From contig NZ_NESC01000004.1 of NCBI RefSeq assembly GCF_003063575.1, forward strand, positions 62,001 through 126,000: a stretch of DNA of 64,000 nucleotides, given 5' to 3'. The translations under genes and the position numbers were made by a program. The notes under the pieces are model-generated. The model had not been told where the DNA came from. It searched no databases and was given only the letters and a program-made list of their open reading frames with translations. The stretch is from Limnohabitans sp. Jir72. GTDB taxonomy: Bacteria; Pseudomonadota; Gammaproteobacteria; Burkholderiales; Burkholderiaceae_C. This document shows positions 56,418 through 64,000 of this stretch, one piece after another (within the stretch, counting starts at the first letter, position 1; every line of letters starts with the position of its first letter).

Positions 56418-56968
56418 ACACACAAAAACCTTCCATGCGCATCCTCGAAAAATTGCCTCAAGTTCAGCGCCGAGGATTTCTCGCGGGTGCTGCCGGCATG
56501 AGTGTCGTCCCGATTGCGGCTCTGAGCGTGACACCCTCGGTGCTCCACGCAGCATCCTTCAAGGTGCTTGGCAGCCAAACGGGTGTGACCTTGCTTCGCA
56601 TGGCGCGCGATATTTACCCGCATGACAAATTGACCGATCGTTATTACCTGCAAGCGCTCATGCCACATGAAAAAGCTGCAGCCAAAAATGCGGCCCTGAA
56701 AAAACTGATCACCGATGGTGTCTCTGAATTGAACGCACAAGCCAGAGCCCGTTTTGGCACCAGCTATGTGGCCATTCCCAAAGAAGCCGATCGCGTCAGC
56801 TTGCTCAAAGGCATGGAACAAACGCCCTTTTTCCAAAAAATCCGCGGTGACATGGTCACCGGTCTTTACGACAACAAGCAGGTCTGGCCCATGTTGGGCT
56901 ACGAAGGCTCATCTTGGCAAAAGGGCGGTTACGTCAACCGTGGCTTCAACGACATCAACTGGCTTTGA
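56414..56968 (+). CDS. Tat-exported gluconate 2-dehydrogenase subunit 3-like protein
   Basis: A 184-residue protein with a twin-arginine signal: VQRRGFLAGAAGMSVVPIAAL, cleaved probably after LHA. The mature part includes LLRMARDIYPHDKLTDRYYL, the hallmark of the small subunit of membrane-bound GMC dehydrogenases. That subunit carries the flavoprotein to the periplasm. ATGA overlap with the gene before. It has no cofactor motif of its own. Confidence 0.85.
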   Translation: MNTQKPSMRILEKLPQVQRRGFLAGAAGMSVVPIAALSVTPSVLHAASFKVLGSQTGVTLLRMARDIYPHDKLTDRYYLQALMPHEKAAAKNAALKKLITDGVSELNAQARARFGTSYVAIPKEADRVSLLKGMEQTPFFQKIRGDMVTGLYDNKQVWPMLGYEGSSWQKGGYVNRGFNDINWL

Positions 56969-56991
56969 GCCCATTTTCAGGAGATAAACAC

Positions 56992-58572
56992 ATGGCAACA
57001 CCTACACAATTTAGCCTCAACGACGACAGCGTCGTGGTCATCGTCGGCTCCGGCGCGGGCGGCGGAACCCTGGCCAATGAGTTGGCCCAAAAAGGCATCA
57101 ACTGCGTGATTCTGGAGGCGGGCAAACACTACACCCAGGCCGATATCGACAACGATGAATGGGGCATGTTCAACAAAATTTCCTGGCTGGACAAGCGCAT
57201 CTCGGCCGGTGGCTGGCACCACACCAAGACCTACCCCGGCCTGCCCGCCTGGATCGTCAAGGGCGTCGGTGGTTCATCTGTCCACTGGGCTGGCCTTGCC
57301 TTGCGCTTTCAGCCGCACGAATTCAAAACCCGCAGCACCTATGGCGAACAAGCGGGCACGCAAGTGATGGATTGGCCTGTGGATTACGCCGAAATGGCGC
57401 CCTTCTACGATCTGGCCGAAAAGAAGTTGGGCGTCACGGGCACTGCAGCCAGCGGATTGCCCATGCTGCCTGAGAACAACCACTACAAGGTCATCGCTGC
57501 CGGGGCGCGCAAGATTGGCTACAAAAACATCGTGCGCCCCATGGCCATCAACTCGCAGGCCTACCAGCACCGCCCCGGTTGCCAGCAAATCGGTTTTTGC
57601 ATGCAAGGCTGCAAGATCGGCGCGAAATGGTCCACCCTGTATGCAGACATCCCGGATGCCCTGGGCACCGGCAAGGTCGAGCTGCGCCCGCAGTCCATGG
57701 CCCTGCGCATTGAACATGACGCACAGGGCAAAGCCACGGGCGTGCTGTATGCCGACAAAAACGGCAAGCAGCATTTCCAGAAAGCGCGCATCGTTTGTGT
57801 CGCAGGCAACTCGATTGAGTCGCCACGCCTCTTGCTGAACTCGGCCTCCAGCATGTTCCGTGACGGTTTGGCCAACTCGTCCGGCCAGGTGGGGCGCAAT
57901 TACATGAACCACTCCACAGCGGCAGCGGCGTCGATTTATGACAAACCTGTCTACATGTACCGTGGCACCTCTATTGGTGCGGTGGTGGCCGATGAAGCAC
58001 GACATGACGCATCACGCGGCTTCAATGGTGGTTACTACCTGGAAGGTTTGTCTCTGGGCCTGCCCTTCATGGCGGCCTTCATGCAACCGGGCGGCTGGGG
58101 GCGCGATTTCACATCGGCCATCGATTTGTACGACCACATGACCTGCGTCTGGGTGTGCGGCGAAGACCAGGCCATGGCGGACAACCGCATCACCCTGCAC
58201 GCCACGGAAAAAGACCAATATGGTCTGCCCGTCCCCGTCGTCACCAAGACCTACACCGCCAACGATGATCGGCTCGCCAGCCACGGCCTCAAGCAATGGC
58301 GTGCTTTGTCCGAAGCCGTGGGGGCCAAGCGTGTGATCGACATGCCGCCTTACCCGGCCAGCCACAACATGGGCACCAACCGCATGAGTGAAAAAGCGCG
58401 CGACGGGGTGGTCAACCGCCACGGTCAGGCGCACGACATCAAAAACCTCTTTGTCTCGGACGGCAGCCAATTCACGTCCAGCGGCGCCTGCAACCCGACC
58501 CTCACCATCGTGGCCCTGGCCATTCGGCAAGCCGGTTTCATTGAAAACGCGATGAAACGTCGGGACCTCTAA
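56992..58572 (+). CDS. GMC-family FAD oxidoreductase
   Basis: Flavoprotein alcohol/sugar dehydrogenase of 526 residues. The FAD loop is VVVIVGSGAGGGTLANELAQ, GVGGSSVHWAGLALRF follows, and the C-terminal GMC region has SHNMGTNRMSEKARDG and SSGACNPTLTIVALAIRQ. It has no signal peptide, so export with the Tat-bearing partner directly upstream is expected. CAGGAG lies before the ATG. In gluconate and sorbitol dehydrogenases a multi-haem cytochrome c is the third subunit; none is encoded here. Substrate unknown. Confidence 0.9.
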   Translation: MATPTQFSLNDDSVVVIVGSGAGGGTLANELAQKGINCVILEAGKHYTQADIDNDEWGMFNKISWLDKRISAGGWHHTKTYPGLPAWIVKGVGGSSVHWAGLALRFQPHEFKTRSTYGEQAGTQVMDWPVDYAEMAPFYDLAEKKLGVTGTAASGLPMLPENNHYKVIAAGARKIGYKNIVRPMAINSQAYQHRPGCQQIGFCMQGCKIGAKWSTLYADIPDALGTGKVELRPQSMALRIEHDAQGKATGVLYADKNGKQHFQKARIVCVAGNSIESPRLLLNSASSMFRDGLANSSGQVGRNYMNHSTAAAASIYDKPVYMYRGTSIGAVVADEARHDASRGFNGGYYLEGLSLGLPFMAAFMQPGGWGRDFTSAIDLYDHMTCVWVCGEDQAMADNRITLHATEKDQYGLPVPVVTKTYTANDDRLASHGLKQWRALSEAVGAKRVIDMPPYPASHNMGTNRMSEKARDGVVNRHGQAHDIKNLFVSDGSQFTSSGACNPTLTIVALAIRQAGFIENAMKRRDL

Positions 58573-58598
58573 GAGCCTGCGCGACAAATCGTTGTGGT

Positions 58599-58638
58599 TC
58601 ACACCGTGCCTGGCCGTTCAAGGCCAGACAAGGTGTGA
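58599..58638 (+). terminator. Long hairpin after the GMC gene
   Basis: Outer arms TCACACC/GGTGTGA and inner arms CTGGCC/GGCCAG form a two-part hairpin 27 bp after the operon's last stop. There is no T run, so termination is likely but not certain. Convergent with coaD. Confidence 0.55.
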
Positions 58639-58696
58639 TCCAGCGATTGGCCGCACATCAACAGCGTACTTTGCATGCAACACCATCGCCACGCAG

Positions 58697-59191
58697 TCAA
58701 GCTGTGCTGGACAGCTTGAACTCCAACGCGTTGAGCACGGGCGCTGAAACCAGGCCCGACACATCACCGCCGAGCTTGGCGATTTCGCGCACCAAGGTGC
58801 TGCTGATGTGTTGCACATTCGCGCTGGTGTGCAAAAACACGGTGTCCACATCGGGCGCCAAGTGCCGGTTCATGCCCGACATCTGGGTTTCATAGTCATA
58901 GTCGGTCACCGAACGCAGGCCGCGCACGATGACTTGCGCCTTTTGGGCGCGCACAAAATCCACAATCAGCCCATCAAAAGGCACCGCCTTCACATTGGCG
59001 CAATCGTGCAAGGCCGACTGCGCCAGGTGCAGGCGCTCGTCCAGGCTGAACAGGGTTTTCTTGTGGTGCGCAGTGGCCACCGCGATGATGACCTGATCGA
59101 ACATGCGGGCCGCACGGCGCACCACGTCCTCATGGCCCAGCGTCAGCGGGTCAAAGGTGCCGGAGTAAACAGCGATCACGGGGTGGTTCAT
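58697..59191 (-). CDS. coaD: Phosphopantetheine adenylyltransferase
   Basis: Penultimate step of CoA synthesis. The protein has 164 residues. YSGTFDPLTLGHEDVVRRAA contains the TxGH nucleotidyltransferase motif, and VIVRGLRSVTDYDYETQM and HISSTLVREIAKLGGDV are conserved. GAGGACTCCACC lies before the ATG. It follows rsmD on the same strand, the standard pair. Confidence 0.97.
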   Translation of the reverse strand: MNHPVIAVYSGTFDPLTLGHEDVVRRAARMFDQVIIAVATAHHKKTLFSLDERLHLAQSALHDCANVKAVPFDGLIVDFVRAQKAQVIVRGLRSVTDYDYETQMSGMNRHLAPDVDTVFLHTSANVQHISSTLVREIAKLGGDVSGLVSAPVLNALEFKLSSTA

Positions 59192-59233
59192 GGTGGAGTC
59201 CTCGGTTCAGTCTGCACAAATTATGCAGTGCGT

Positions 59234-59881
59234 TTATGCAGTGCGCTGCAGCAAATGGGCGTGCACGGCACCGGCCTTCAGGTGGCGCTCGACCTTCAGG
59301 CCCCAAACACCCAGCGCCTCGTCGGTCCAGGCCACGGGCGCCTCCAGGTACACCCAGCCGCCCAGCGGCACCGCCGCTGCAGCCGCCTTGAGCGCCGATT
59401 CAAACCAAGGGCCATCAAACGGCGGGTCGATGAACACCAGGTCCACACTGCCTGCAGGCAGGCGTTGCAATGCCGTGATGGCATCACCGCGCTGCACCTG
59501 GACCATGCCCGCCTGCAAACGCAGCACATGGGCTTGCAAAGCGCTCACCAGCACAGGGTCTTGCTCCAGCATCAGAACATGCGACGCACCGCGTGAAGCC
59601 GCCTCCAGCCCCAGTGCGCCGGTGCCTGCAAACGCGTCCACACAGCGCCACCCGGCCAGGTCTTGGCCCAACCAGTTGAAGAGAGTTTCACGCACGCGAT
59701 CAGGCGTGGGGCGCAGGCCCGGTTTGTCGATGACTTTGAGGCGTGTGCGGCGCCACTGGCCGCCGATAATGCGCACCTCGTGCGAGGGCGGGCCTTTAGG
59801 CACCGGCTTGTGAGGCTTTTTGGAGGCGGCATGGCGAACGGCACTTTCGCTCATTGCGCGTTTGGAATTGGATGAGGGCAT
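59234..59881 (-). CDS. rsmD: 16S rRNA (guanine-966-N2) methyltransferase
   Basis: SAM-dependent methyltransferase of 215 residues. VRIIGGQWRRTRLKVIDKPG and LRPTPDRVRETLFNWL are the RsmD signatures. The SAM loop is CVDAFAGTGALGLEAASRGA and the catalytic motif is LVFIDPPFDGPW. MPSSNSKRAMSESAV is taken as start; a later ATG (MSESAV) is also possible since the first 40 residues are basic and poorly structured. The longest ORF start lies in the terminator upstream. Confidence 0.95.
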   Translation of the reverse strand: MPSSNSKRAMSESAVRHAASKKPHKPVPKGPPSHEVRIIGGQWRRTRLKVIDKPGLRPTPDRVRETLFNWLGQDLAGWRCVDAFAGTGALGLEAASRGASHVLMLEQDPVLVSALQAHVLRLQAGMVQVQRGDAITALQRLPAGSVDLVFIDPPFDGPWFESALKAAAAAVPLGGWVYLEAPVAWTDEALGVWGLKVERHLKAGAVHAHLLQRTA

Positions 59882-59949
59882 GGTCTGCAAGTGTAAAGGC
59901 CAGCATGTGGCCCCTGCACCTGGGTGGCATGCTCCAACGGCACCCACAA

Positions 59950-59982
59950 ACAAGAAAGCCAGCACGGGTGCTGGCTTCTTGT
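59950..59982 (-). terminator. Terminator of the small Ala/Lys-rich gene
   Basis: GCCAGCAC-GG-GTGCTGGC, extended by CAAGAAA/TTCTTG, forms a stem of more than 12 bp. On the minus strand it runs into TTTCTTGTTTG. A second hairpin, GGCCGGAC/GTCCGGCC, lies at 59995-60015 just after the gene's stop. Confidence 0.75.
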
Positions 59983-60023
59983 GGGTGAACCGCAGGCCGG
60001 ACAAACGGTCCGGCCGCCGGGCA

Positions 60024-60323
60024 TCACTTGCCTTGAGGCATCTTGGCATCCACTTTGGCAGCGGCTTTGTCGGCCGTTTTTTCTGCGGCAGGTGCCACTT
60101 TGGTTTCAGCGGACGCTTGTGCCGCTTTCGCTTCGGCTTTGTGAGCCGCTTTCTTTTCGGCTTTCACGGCTTTGGCTTGTGCCTTGGCATCTTTCACTTC
60201 CGCTTTGGCAGCTGGTGCTACGGCGGCTGCAGGAGCAGCGGCTGTCGCGGGCGCAGCGGGAGCTTGGGCGAATGCACCGGCAGCAAAGAAACCGGCGATC
60301 AGGGTGGCGAGCAGCTTGTTCAT
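60024..60323 (-). CDS. Small secreted Ala/Lys-rich protein
   Basis: A 99-residue protein with a signal peptide MNKLLATLIAGFFAAGAFA and then low-complexity sequence rich in Ala, Lys and Pro. KAVKAEKKAAHKAEAKAAQA is representative, with H1/TolA-like alternating charge. No enzyme motif. It is likely an extended or helical periplasmic protein. AGGA precedes the chosen ATG, and the following strong terminator argues for a real, perhaps highly expressed, gene. Function unknown. Confidence 0.72.
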   Translation of the reverse strand: MNKLLATLIAGFFAAGAFAQAPAAPATAAAPAAAVAPAAKAEVKDAKAQAKAVKAEKKAAHKAEAKAAQASAETKVAPAAEKTADKAAAKVDAKMPQGK

Positions 60324-60473
60324 GAGAAGAGTCCTTCTTTCAGTTTTCAGTCCAACACCTTGCTGGACTTGCAACTACAACGCGCCCCGTCTGCGGTCTG
60401 ATGACGAAAGCGCCGGGCCAGTTGTAAGCGCATGTGTTTTGCAAGCCTTCCACTGATCGGGCACCGCTGAATA

Positions 60474-61826
60474 TCAGGGCTGCGCGCCCAGCACCACCGT
60501 GACCATGCGATCGGGCTGCAACACCCGGGCCATGGCGCGGCGCACATCGTCCACACGCACACGTTCGACCTGCGCGGTCCAGCTGTCCAGGTAATTCAGG
60601 GGCAGTCGGTTCCAAGCGATGTTGGACACGTTGTCGAGCAGCTTGCGGTTGCTGTCGATGCGCAAGGCAAAGCCGCCGATCAGGTTGGACTTGGCCGCTT
60701 GCAACTCGGCTTCGGTGGGGCCGTCCTTGACGAAAGTGCGCACCACCTCTTGTGCCACCGCCGTGGCCTGCGCGGCTTGGTCTGGGCGGGTTTGCAAACC
60801 CACGGTGAAGGCGCCCGCGTGCAGTGCTGGCGCGAAATAGCTGTACACGCTGTAGCTCAGGCCCCGCTTTTCGCGCACCTGCTCGGTCAAGCGCGACACA
60901 AAGCCGCCGCCACCCAAAATGTGGTTGCCCACCAGCAAAGCGAAAAAGTCCGGATCATTGCGCTTGTAGCCCGGCTGCCCCATCAGCACATGGGCCTGTG
61001 CCGAATCAAAAGGCACGTTCACAATTTGTGCTGCTTGCAGAGGCTGGACCTCGGCCACCGGCGGCAAAGGCTGGCAAGTGGCCATGGCTGGCCACAGGGC
61101 CAACAGACGTTTGACCAGCGCATCGGCCTGGGCTCGCGACAGATCGCCCACCACGCTGACTGCGGCATTGCAGGGACGCAAAGCCTGGGCATGCAAGGCT
61201 TTCAGTTCAGCGGCGCCAATGCGCGACAAGGATTCGGGCGTGGTTTTGTAGCCGTAAGGATGGGCACCATAGACGGCCGAGGCGTAGCTGTTTTGCACCA
61301 ACGTGCCCGGTTGCGTCAAAGACTCGCGGATGGCGGCCGACATGCGCTCACGGTCACGCACCCAGACGGGCTCGGGAAACGTCGGATGCGCCATTTGACG
61401 TGCGGCCAAGGCCACCGCCTTGTCCAGCAAGTCCGGATAGCTCAGGCTGCGCAGCGAAAAGCTCAAGCGGTCTGCGCTGGCACCGGCACCAAAGCTGGCC
61501 CCCAGATCGGCCCACGCTTCACCCAGCTGGTTTTCATCCATGGCCTTGGCATACGGGCCTGAACCTTTGGGGTCGGCGCGCAGGCCGCTGGAGATTTGTC
61601 CAGCCATGACCGAGGCCAAGCCGGCCTGCGCGGCCGGATCGCGCCGACTGCCAGCGTCCAGATCGATCTGGACATCGACCATCGGGATGGCGTGGCTTTC
61701 GACCAAGTAGACGCGGGCACCGCTGGGCAGGGTCCAGTGCTGAATCGGCAAGGCCGCCTGTGCCCAAGTGGCCGCCAGCAAAGCAGCACACAGGCCCATT
61801 TGACGAAACATGTTGTTGACTTTCAT
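60474..61826 (-). CDS. M16-family peptidase homologue lacking the zinc site
   Basis: Periplasmic M16 (pitrilysin/PqqL-like) protein of 450 residues. MKVNNMFRQMGLCAALLAAT is a signal peptide ending AQA. The M16 fold is clear from GARVYLVESHAIPMVDVQID and LSYSVYSYFAPALHAGAFTV. The HxxEH metal motif is absent: the aligned stretch reads AGLASVMAGQISSGL. It would be the non-catalytic half of a heterodimer with the protein encoded 10 bp upstream. Confidence 0.92.
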   Translation of the reverse strand: MKVNNMFRQMGLCAALLAATWAQAALPIQHWTLPSGARVYLVESHAIPMVDVQIDLDAGSRRDPAAQAGLASVMAGQISSGLRADPKGSGPYAKAMDENQLGEAWADLGASFGAGASADRLSFSLRSLSYPDLLDKAVALAARQMAHPTFPEPVWVRDRERMSAAIRESLTQPGTLVQNSYASAVYGAHPYGYKTTPESLSRIGAAELKALHAQALRPCNAAVSVVGDLSRAQADALVKRLLALWPAMATCQPLPPVAEVQPLQAAQIVNVPFDSAQAHVLMGQPGYKRNDPDFFALLVGNHILGGGGFVSRLTEQVREKRGLSYSVYSYFAPALHAGAFTVGLQTRPDQAAQATAVAQEVVRTFVKDGPTEAELQAAKSNLIGGFALRIDSNRKLLDNVSNIAWNRLPLNYLDSWTAQVERVRVDDVRRAMARVLQPDRMVTVVLGAQP

Positions 61827-61836
61827 GACCACCCCT

Positions 61837-63255
61837 TCAGTGCCGCGCACCGGCAGCGGGTTTGCGTTTGACTTGTCCCGACAGGGGCTGCGGGCGCAAC
61901 ACCGCCACGGTGAGGCTGTCATCCCCGAAATACTTTTGCGCCACCGTCTGCACTTGCGCGGCCGTGACCTGGCGCAGCCGGGCCATCAGTTGCGCGCCAT
62001 GGTCGGGTGGCAAACCCAGCGTCCAGGCCACACCCAGTTCGCGGGCCTGGTTAAAAACCGAGTCGAGTTTGTAGATTTCGCTGGCGACCCACTGGGTCTT
62101 GACGCGTTGCAGCTCGCTTTCGGTCACGCCCTGTGATGCCACTTTTTGCACTTGGGCGCGCAAGGCGGCTTCCAGCGCCTCGGTGGTCTGGCCTTTGGCA
62201 GGTACGCCTTCGAGATAGAAAAATTGCGGACCTCGCCCCATCAGGCCGTTGTGCGCGCCCACGCTGTCGGCCAGGCGCTGCTCACCTTGGGTCAGGGCGC
62301 GCTCCAGACGGGCGCCGCTGTAACCGTCCAGCACCGCAGCCAGCACGGTCAGGGCCAGCGCATCGTCGTGCTCTGGCGAGGGCTGCAAACTGGCCAGGCG
62401 AGGCACCTTGAAGGCCAGCGCCACATAAGACTGCTCGGCAGGGGCCTTGAATTCAAAGCGGCGCAGCCCTTGCTGGGCGGGCTCTTGCTGGGGCTTGCGA
62501 TCGGCCACGCTGCGCGAGGGGATCGCGCCGTAATACTGCTCAGCCAGGGCTTTGACCTGCACCGGGTCCACATCGCCCGCCACCACCACCACCGCGTTGC
62601 CCGGCACGTACCAGTGGCGGTAAAAATCGCGCGCGTCTTGTGCCGTCATGGCGTCCAGATCGCTCATCCAGCCCACGATGGGGCGGCGATAGGGGGAAGC
62701 GGTCAAAGAGGTGGCCGCGAGCATTTCGTGCAGCAAGGCCCGGGGGTTGTCCTCGGTGCGCAAGCGGCGCTCTTCCTTGACGACCTCCAGCTCTTTGGCA
62801 AATTCCGCATCGGGCCACTGGTTGTTGGCAAAGCGGTCCGACTCCAGCCGCATCACGGCTTCCAGCTGGTGAGAGGGGATCTGCTGGTAGTAGCCCGTGT
62901 AGTCCTTGGAGGTGAACGCGTTTTCGCGCCCGCCCAGTGCCGCCACGCGGCGCGAAAACTCTCCGGCGGGCAAAGTGGGCGTGCCTTTGAAGAGCATGTG
63001 TTCCAGCACATGGGCCACACCGCTGGTGCCGTCCACCTCGTCCATGGAGCCCACACGCACCCAGACCATGTGCACGGCTGTGGGCGCTCGGCGGTCTGGC
63101 TTGACCCACAAAGTCATGCCGTTGGCCAGTGTGTAGGTGTGCACTTGCGCAGCAGGCGTGGCCGCAGCAGCCGCAGGGGCCTGTGCAAAGGTGGTCAAAG
63201 ACGCGCCCAAAAGAACGGCCAGCCAGGAAATTCCCAAGAGAAAGTTCGGTTTCAT
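61837..63255 (-). CDS. M16-family zinc peptidase, catalytic subunit
   Basis: Periplasmic zinc protease of 472 residues. After the signal peptide MKPNFLLGISWLAVLLGASL ending TFA it has GTSGVAHVLEHMLFKGTPTL, which contains HVLEH, the inverted HxxEH zinc site. The downstream Glu is in KELEVVKEERRLRTEDNP. The start is 63255 or 63264 (MHSMKPNF), both served by the same AAGGA. It pairs with the inactive homologue next to it. Divergent from ftsY by 28 bp. Confidence 0.94.
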   Translation of the reverse strand: MKPNFLLGISWLAVLLGASLTTFAQAPAAAAATPAAQVHTYTLANGMTLWVKPDRRAPTAVHMVWVRVGSMDEVDGTSGVAHVLEHMLFKGTPTLPAGEFSRRVAALGGRENAFTSKDYTGYYQQIPSHQLEAVMRLESDRFANNQWPDAEFAKELEVVKEERRLRTEDNPRALLHEMLAATSLTASPYRRPIVGWMSDLDAMTAQDARDFYRHWYVPGNAVVVVAGDVDPVQVKALAEQYYGAIPSRSVADRKPQQEPAQQGLRRFEFKAPAEQSYVALAFKVPRLASLQPSPEHDDALALTVLAAVLDGYSGARLERALTQGEQRLADSVGAHNGLMGRGPQFFYLEGVPAKGQTTEALEAALRAQVQKVASQGVTESELQRVKTQWVASEIYKLDSVFNQARELGVAWTLGLPPDHGAQLMARLRQVTAAQVQTVAQKYFGDDSLTVAVLRPQPLSGQVKRKPAAGARH

Positions 63256-63283
63256 AGAATGCATGATCCTTCAAATCCACACC

Positions 63284-64000
63284 ATGTTCAGTTTCTTCAG
63301 CAAAAAGTCCCCGCCAGAGCAGGCGAAAATACCCCCGCCAGCCGCCGCTGCAGCCGTCAACACAGCGCCCGCTGCAGAGCCCGTGGCCGAGCCAGCGCCT
63401 GCCGCACCCGCGCGCCAGGGCTGGCTGGACCGCCTGAAAAACGGCCTGCGCAAGACCGGCTCCAACATCGCCACGGTGTTCACCGGCACACGCATCGACG
63501 ACGAACTCTACGAAGAGCTCGAAACCGCCTTGCTCATGGCCGACACCGGCGTCAAAGCGACCGAGCACCTGCTGCAAGACCTGAAGCGTCGCGTCAAAGA
63601 AGCCAAGGCCACCGAGCCCGCCCAAGTCAAAGGTCTGCTGGCCGAGGCCATTGCCGATTTGCTGAAAGTCTTGCAAAAACCGCTGGAGATCGGCGCACAC
63701 CACCCCACGGTGATCATGGTCGCTGGGGTCAACGGGGCGGGCAAAACCACATCCATCGGCAAACTCACCAAACACCTGGCCGATGACGGCCTGAGCGTCT
63801 TGCTGGCCGCAGCCGACACATTTCGGGCAGCGGCGCGCGAGCAGCTGGCCGTTTGGGCGGACCGCAACACGGTAGAGATCGTCAGCCAAGAAGGCGGCGA
63901 CCCAGCCGCCGTGAGCTTTGACGCCGTGACCGCAGGCCGCGCCCGTGGCCGCGATGTGGTCTTGGTGGACACCGCAGGCCGCCTGCCGACCCAGCTGCAC
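63284..64000 (+). CDS. ftsY: Signal recognition particle receptor FtsY (cut by window edge)
   Basis: GTPase that docks SRP-ribosome complexes at the inner membrane. The first 239 codons are present and the frame is open to the window end. The N-terminal region is short and Ala/Pro-rich rather than the long acidic A domain of E. coli. The N domain starts WLDRLKNGLRKTGSNIATVF. G1 is VAGVNGAGKTTSIGKLTKHL, then AADTFRAAAREQLAVW, and G3 is VDTAGRLPTQ. Not in the ORF track because it lacks a stop in the window. Confidence 0.95.
   Translation, partial: MFSFFSKKSPPEQAKIPPPAAAAAVNTAPAAEPVAEPAPAAPARQGWLDRLKNGLRKTGSNIATVFTGTRIDDELYEELETALLMADTGVKATEHLLQDLKRRVKEAKATEPAQVKGLLAEAIADLLKVLQKPLEIGAHHPTVIMVAGVNGAGKTTSIGKLTKHLADDGLSVLLAAADTFRAAAREQLAVWADRNTVEIVSQEGGDPAAVSFDAVTAGRARGRDVVLVDTAGRLPTQLH

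Noticed and set aside
62540-64000. 486-aa minus-strand ORF at the right edge
   Set aside because: It overlaps ftsY on the opposite strand and then the catalytic M16 gene in a different frame. Its sequence is Gly/Cys/His-rich shadow translation.

Overview
The window is GC-rich, densely packed chromosomal DNA of a betaproteobacterium. Gene content points to Burkholderiales, most likely Comamonadaceae (Limnohabitans/Rhodoferax/Polaromonas-like): a Gram-negative porin, a livHMGF-livK cluster, a Bug-type tripartite tricarboxylate binding protein with TctAB, ftsK-lolA-rarA, rpmB-rpmG, ribF-ileS-lspA, RpfE-like/recJ and coaD-rsmD-M16-M16-ftsY. The genus is inferred from protein style and synteny. 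No rRNA, tRNA, phage or CRISPR was seen.

Layout. 1-5254 (minus): start of a porin gene and a complete branched-chain amino acid ABC transporter. 5440-9828 (minus): rarA, lolA, ftsK, divergent from trxB. 11086-11516: rpmB and rpmG behind a ~165-nt structured leader. 11688-15173: desaturase, RsmB-like methyltransferase, DUF1653 protein, purN. 15328-17635: a paired acyl-CoA dehydrogenase. 17680-19211: a probably exported ATP-dependent DNA ligase and an HNH nuclease. 19393-23990: ribF, ileS, lspA. 24022-24769: a HepT/MntA-type HEPN-nucleotidyltransferase pair. 24830-28148: class V aminotransferase, quinone oxidoreductase, EamA transporter. 28236-32673: a Crp/Fnr-type regulator divergent from an ABC transporter plus TauD/TfdA dioxygenase, with a clear 22-bp operator-like palindrome between them. 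32767-39255 (minus): tctB-tctA, then a Bug protein / gamma-glutamyltransferase / DMT exporter / SDR operon. 39405-45500: spermidine-synthase-like protein, DNA glycosylase, TatD, lolD-lolC, metY, CoA-binding protein. 45568-46239: a 213-bp tandem repeat built on a REP-like palindrome. 46215-50379: MFS transporter, a possible 47-aa membrane peptide, RpfE-like protein, recJ. 50391-58572: the most interesting region. 58697-64000: coaD, rsmD, a small Ala/Lys-rich secreted protein, two M16 proteases and the start of ftsY.

The standout system is 52744-58572. Seven tightly coupled plus-strand genes lie behind a textbook sigma-54 promoter and a divergent AcoR-type enhancer-binding protein. They encode E1 alpha and E1 beta of a 2-oxo-acid/acetoin dehydrogenase, an E2 split into a free 80-aa lipoyl protein and a bare catalytic core without a peripheral-subunit-binding domain, a lipoate ligase/octanoyltransferase-like enzyme, a Tat-exported gluconate-2-dehydrogenase-subunit-3-like protein, and a GMC flavoprotein oxidoreductase. 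No E3 is encoded. One reading is that a periplasmic alcohol oxidation (for example of 2,3-butanediol) feeds a cytoplasmic acetoin-type cleavage; the substrate is inference only.

Two intergenic stretches exceed 300 bases: 45501-46214 holds the tandem repeat, and 52389-52743 holds the sigma-54 promoter and a candidate activator site.
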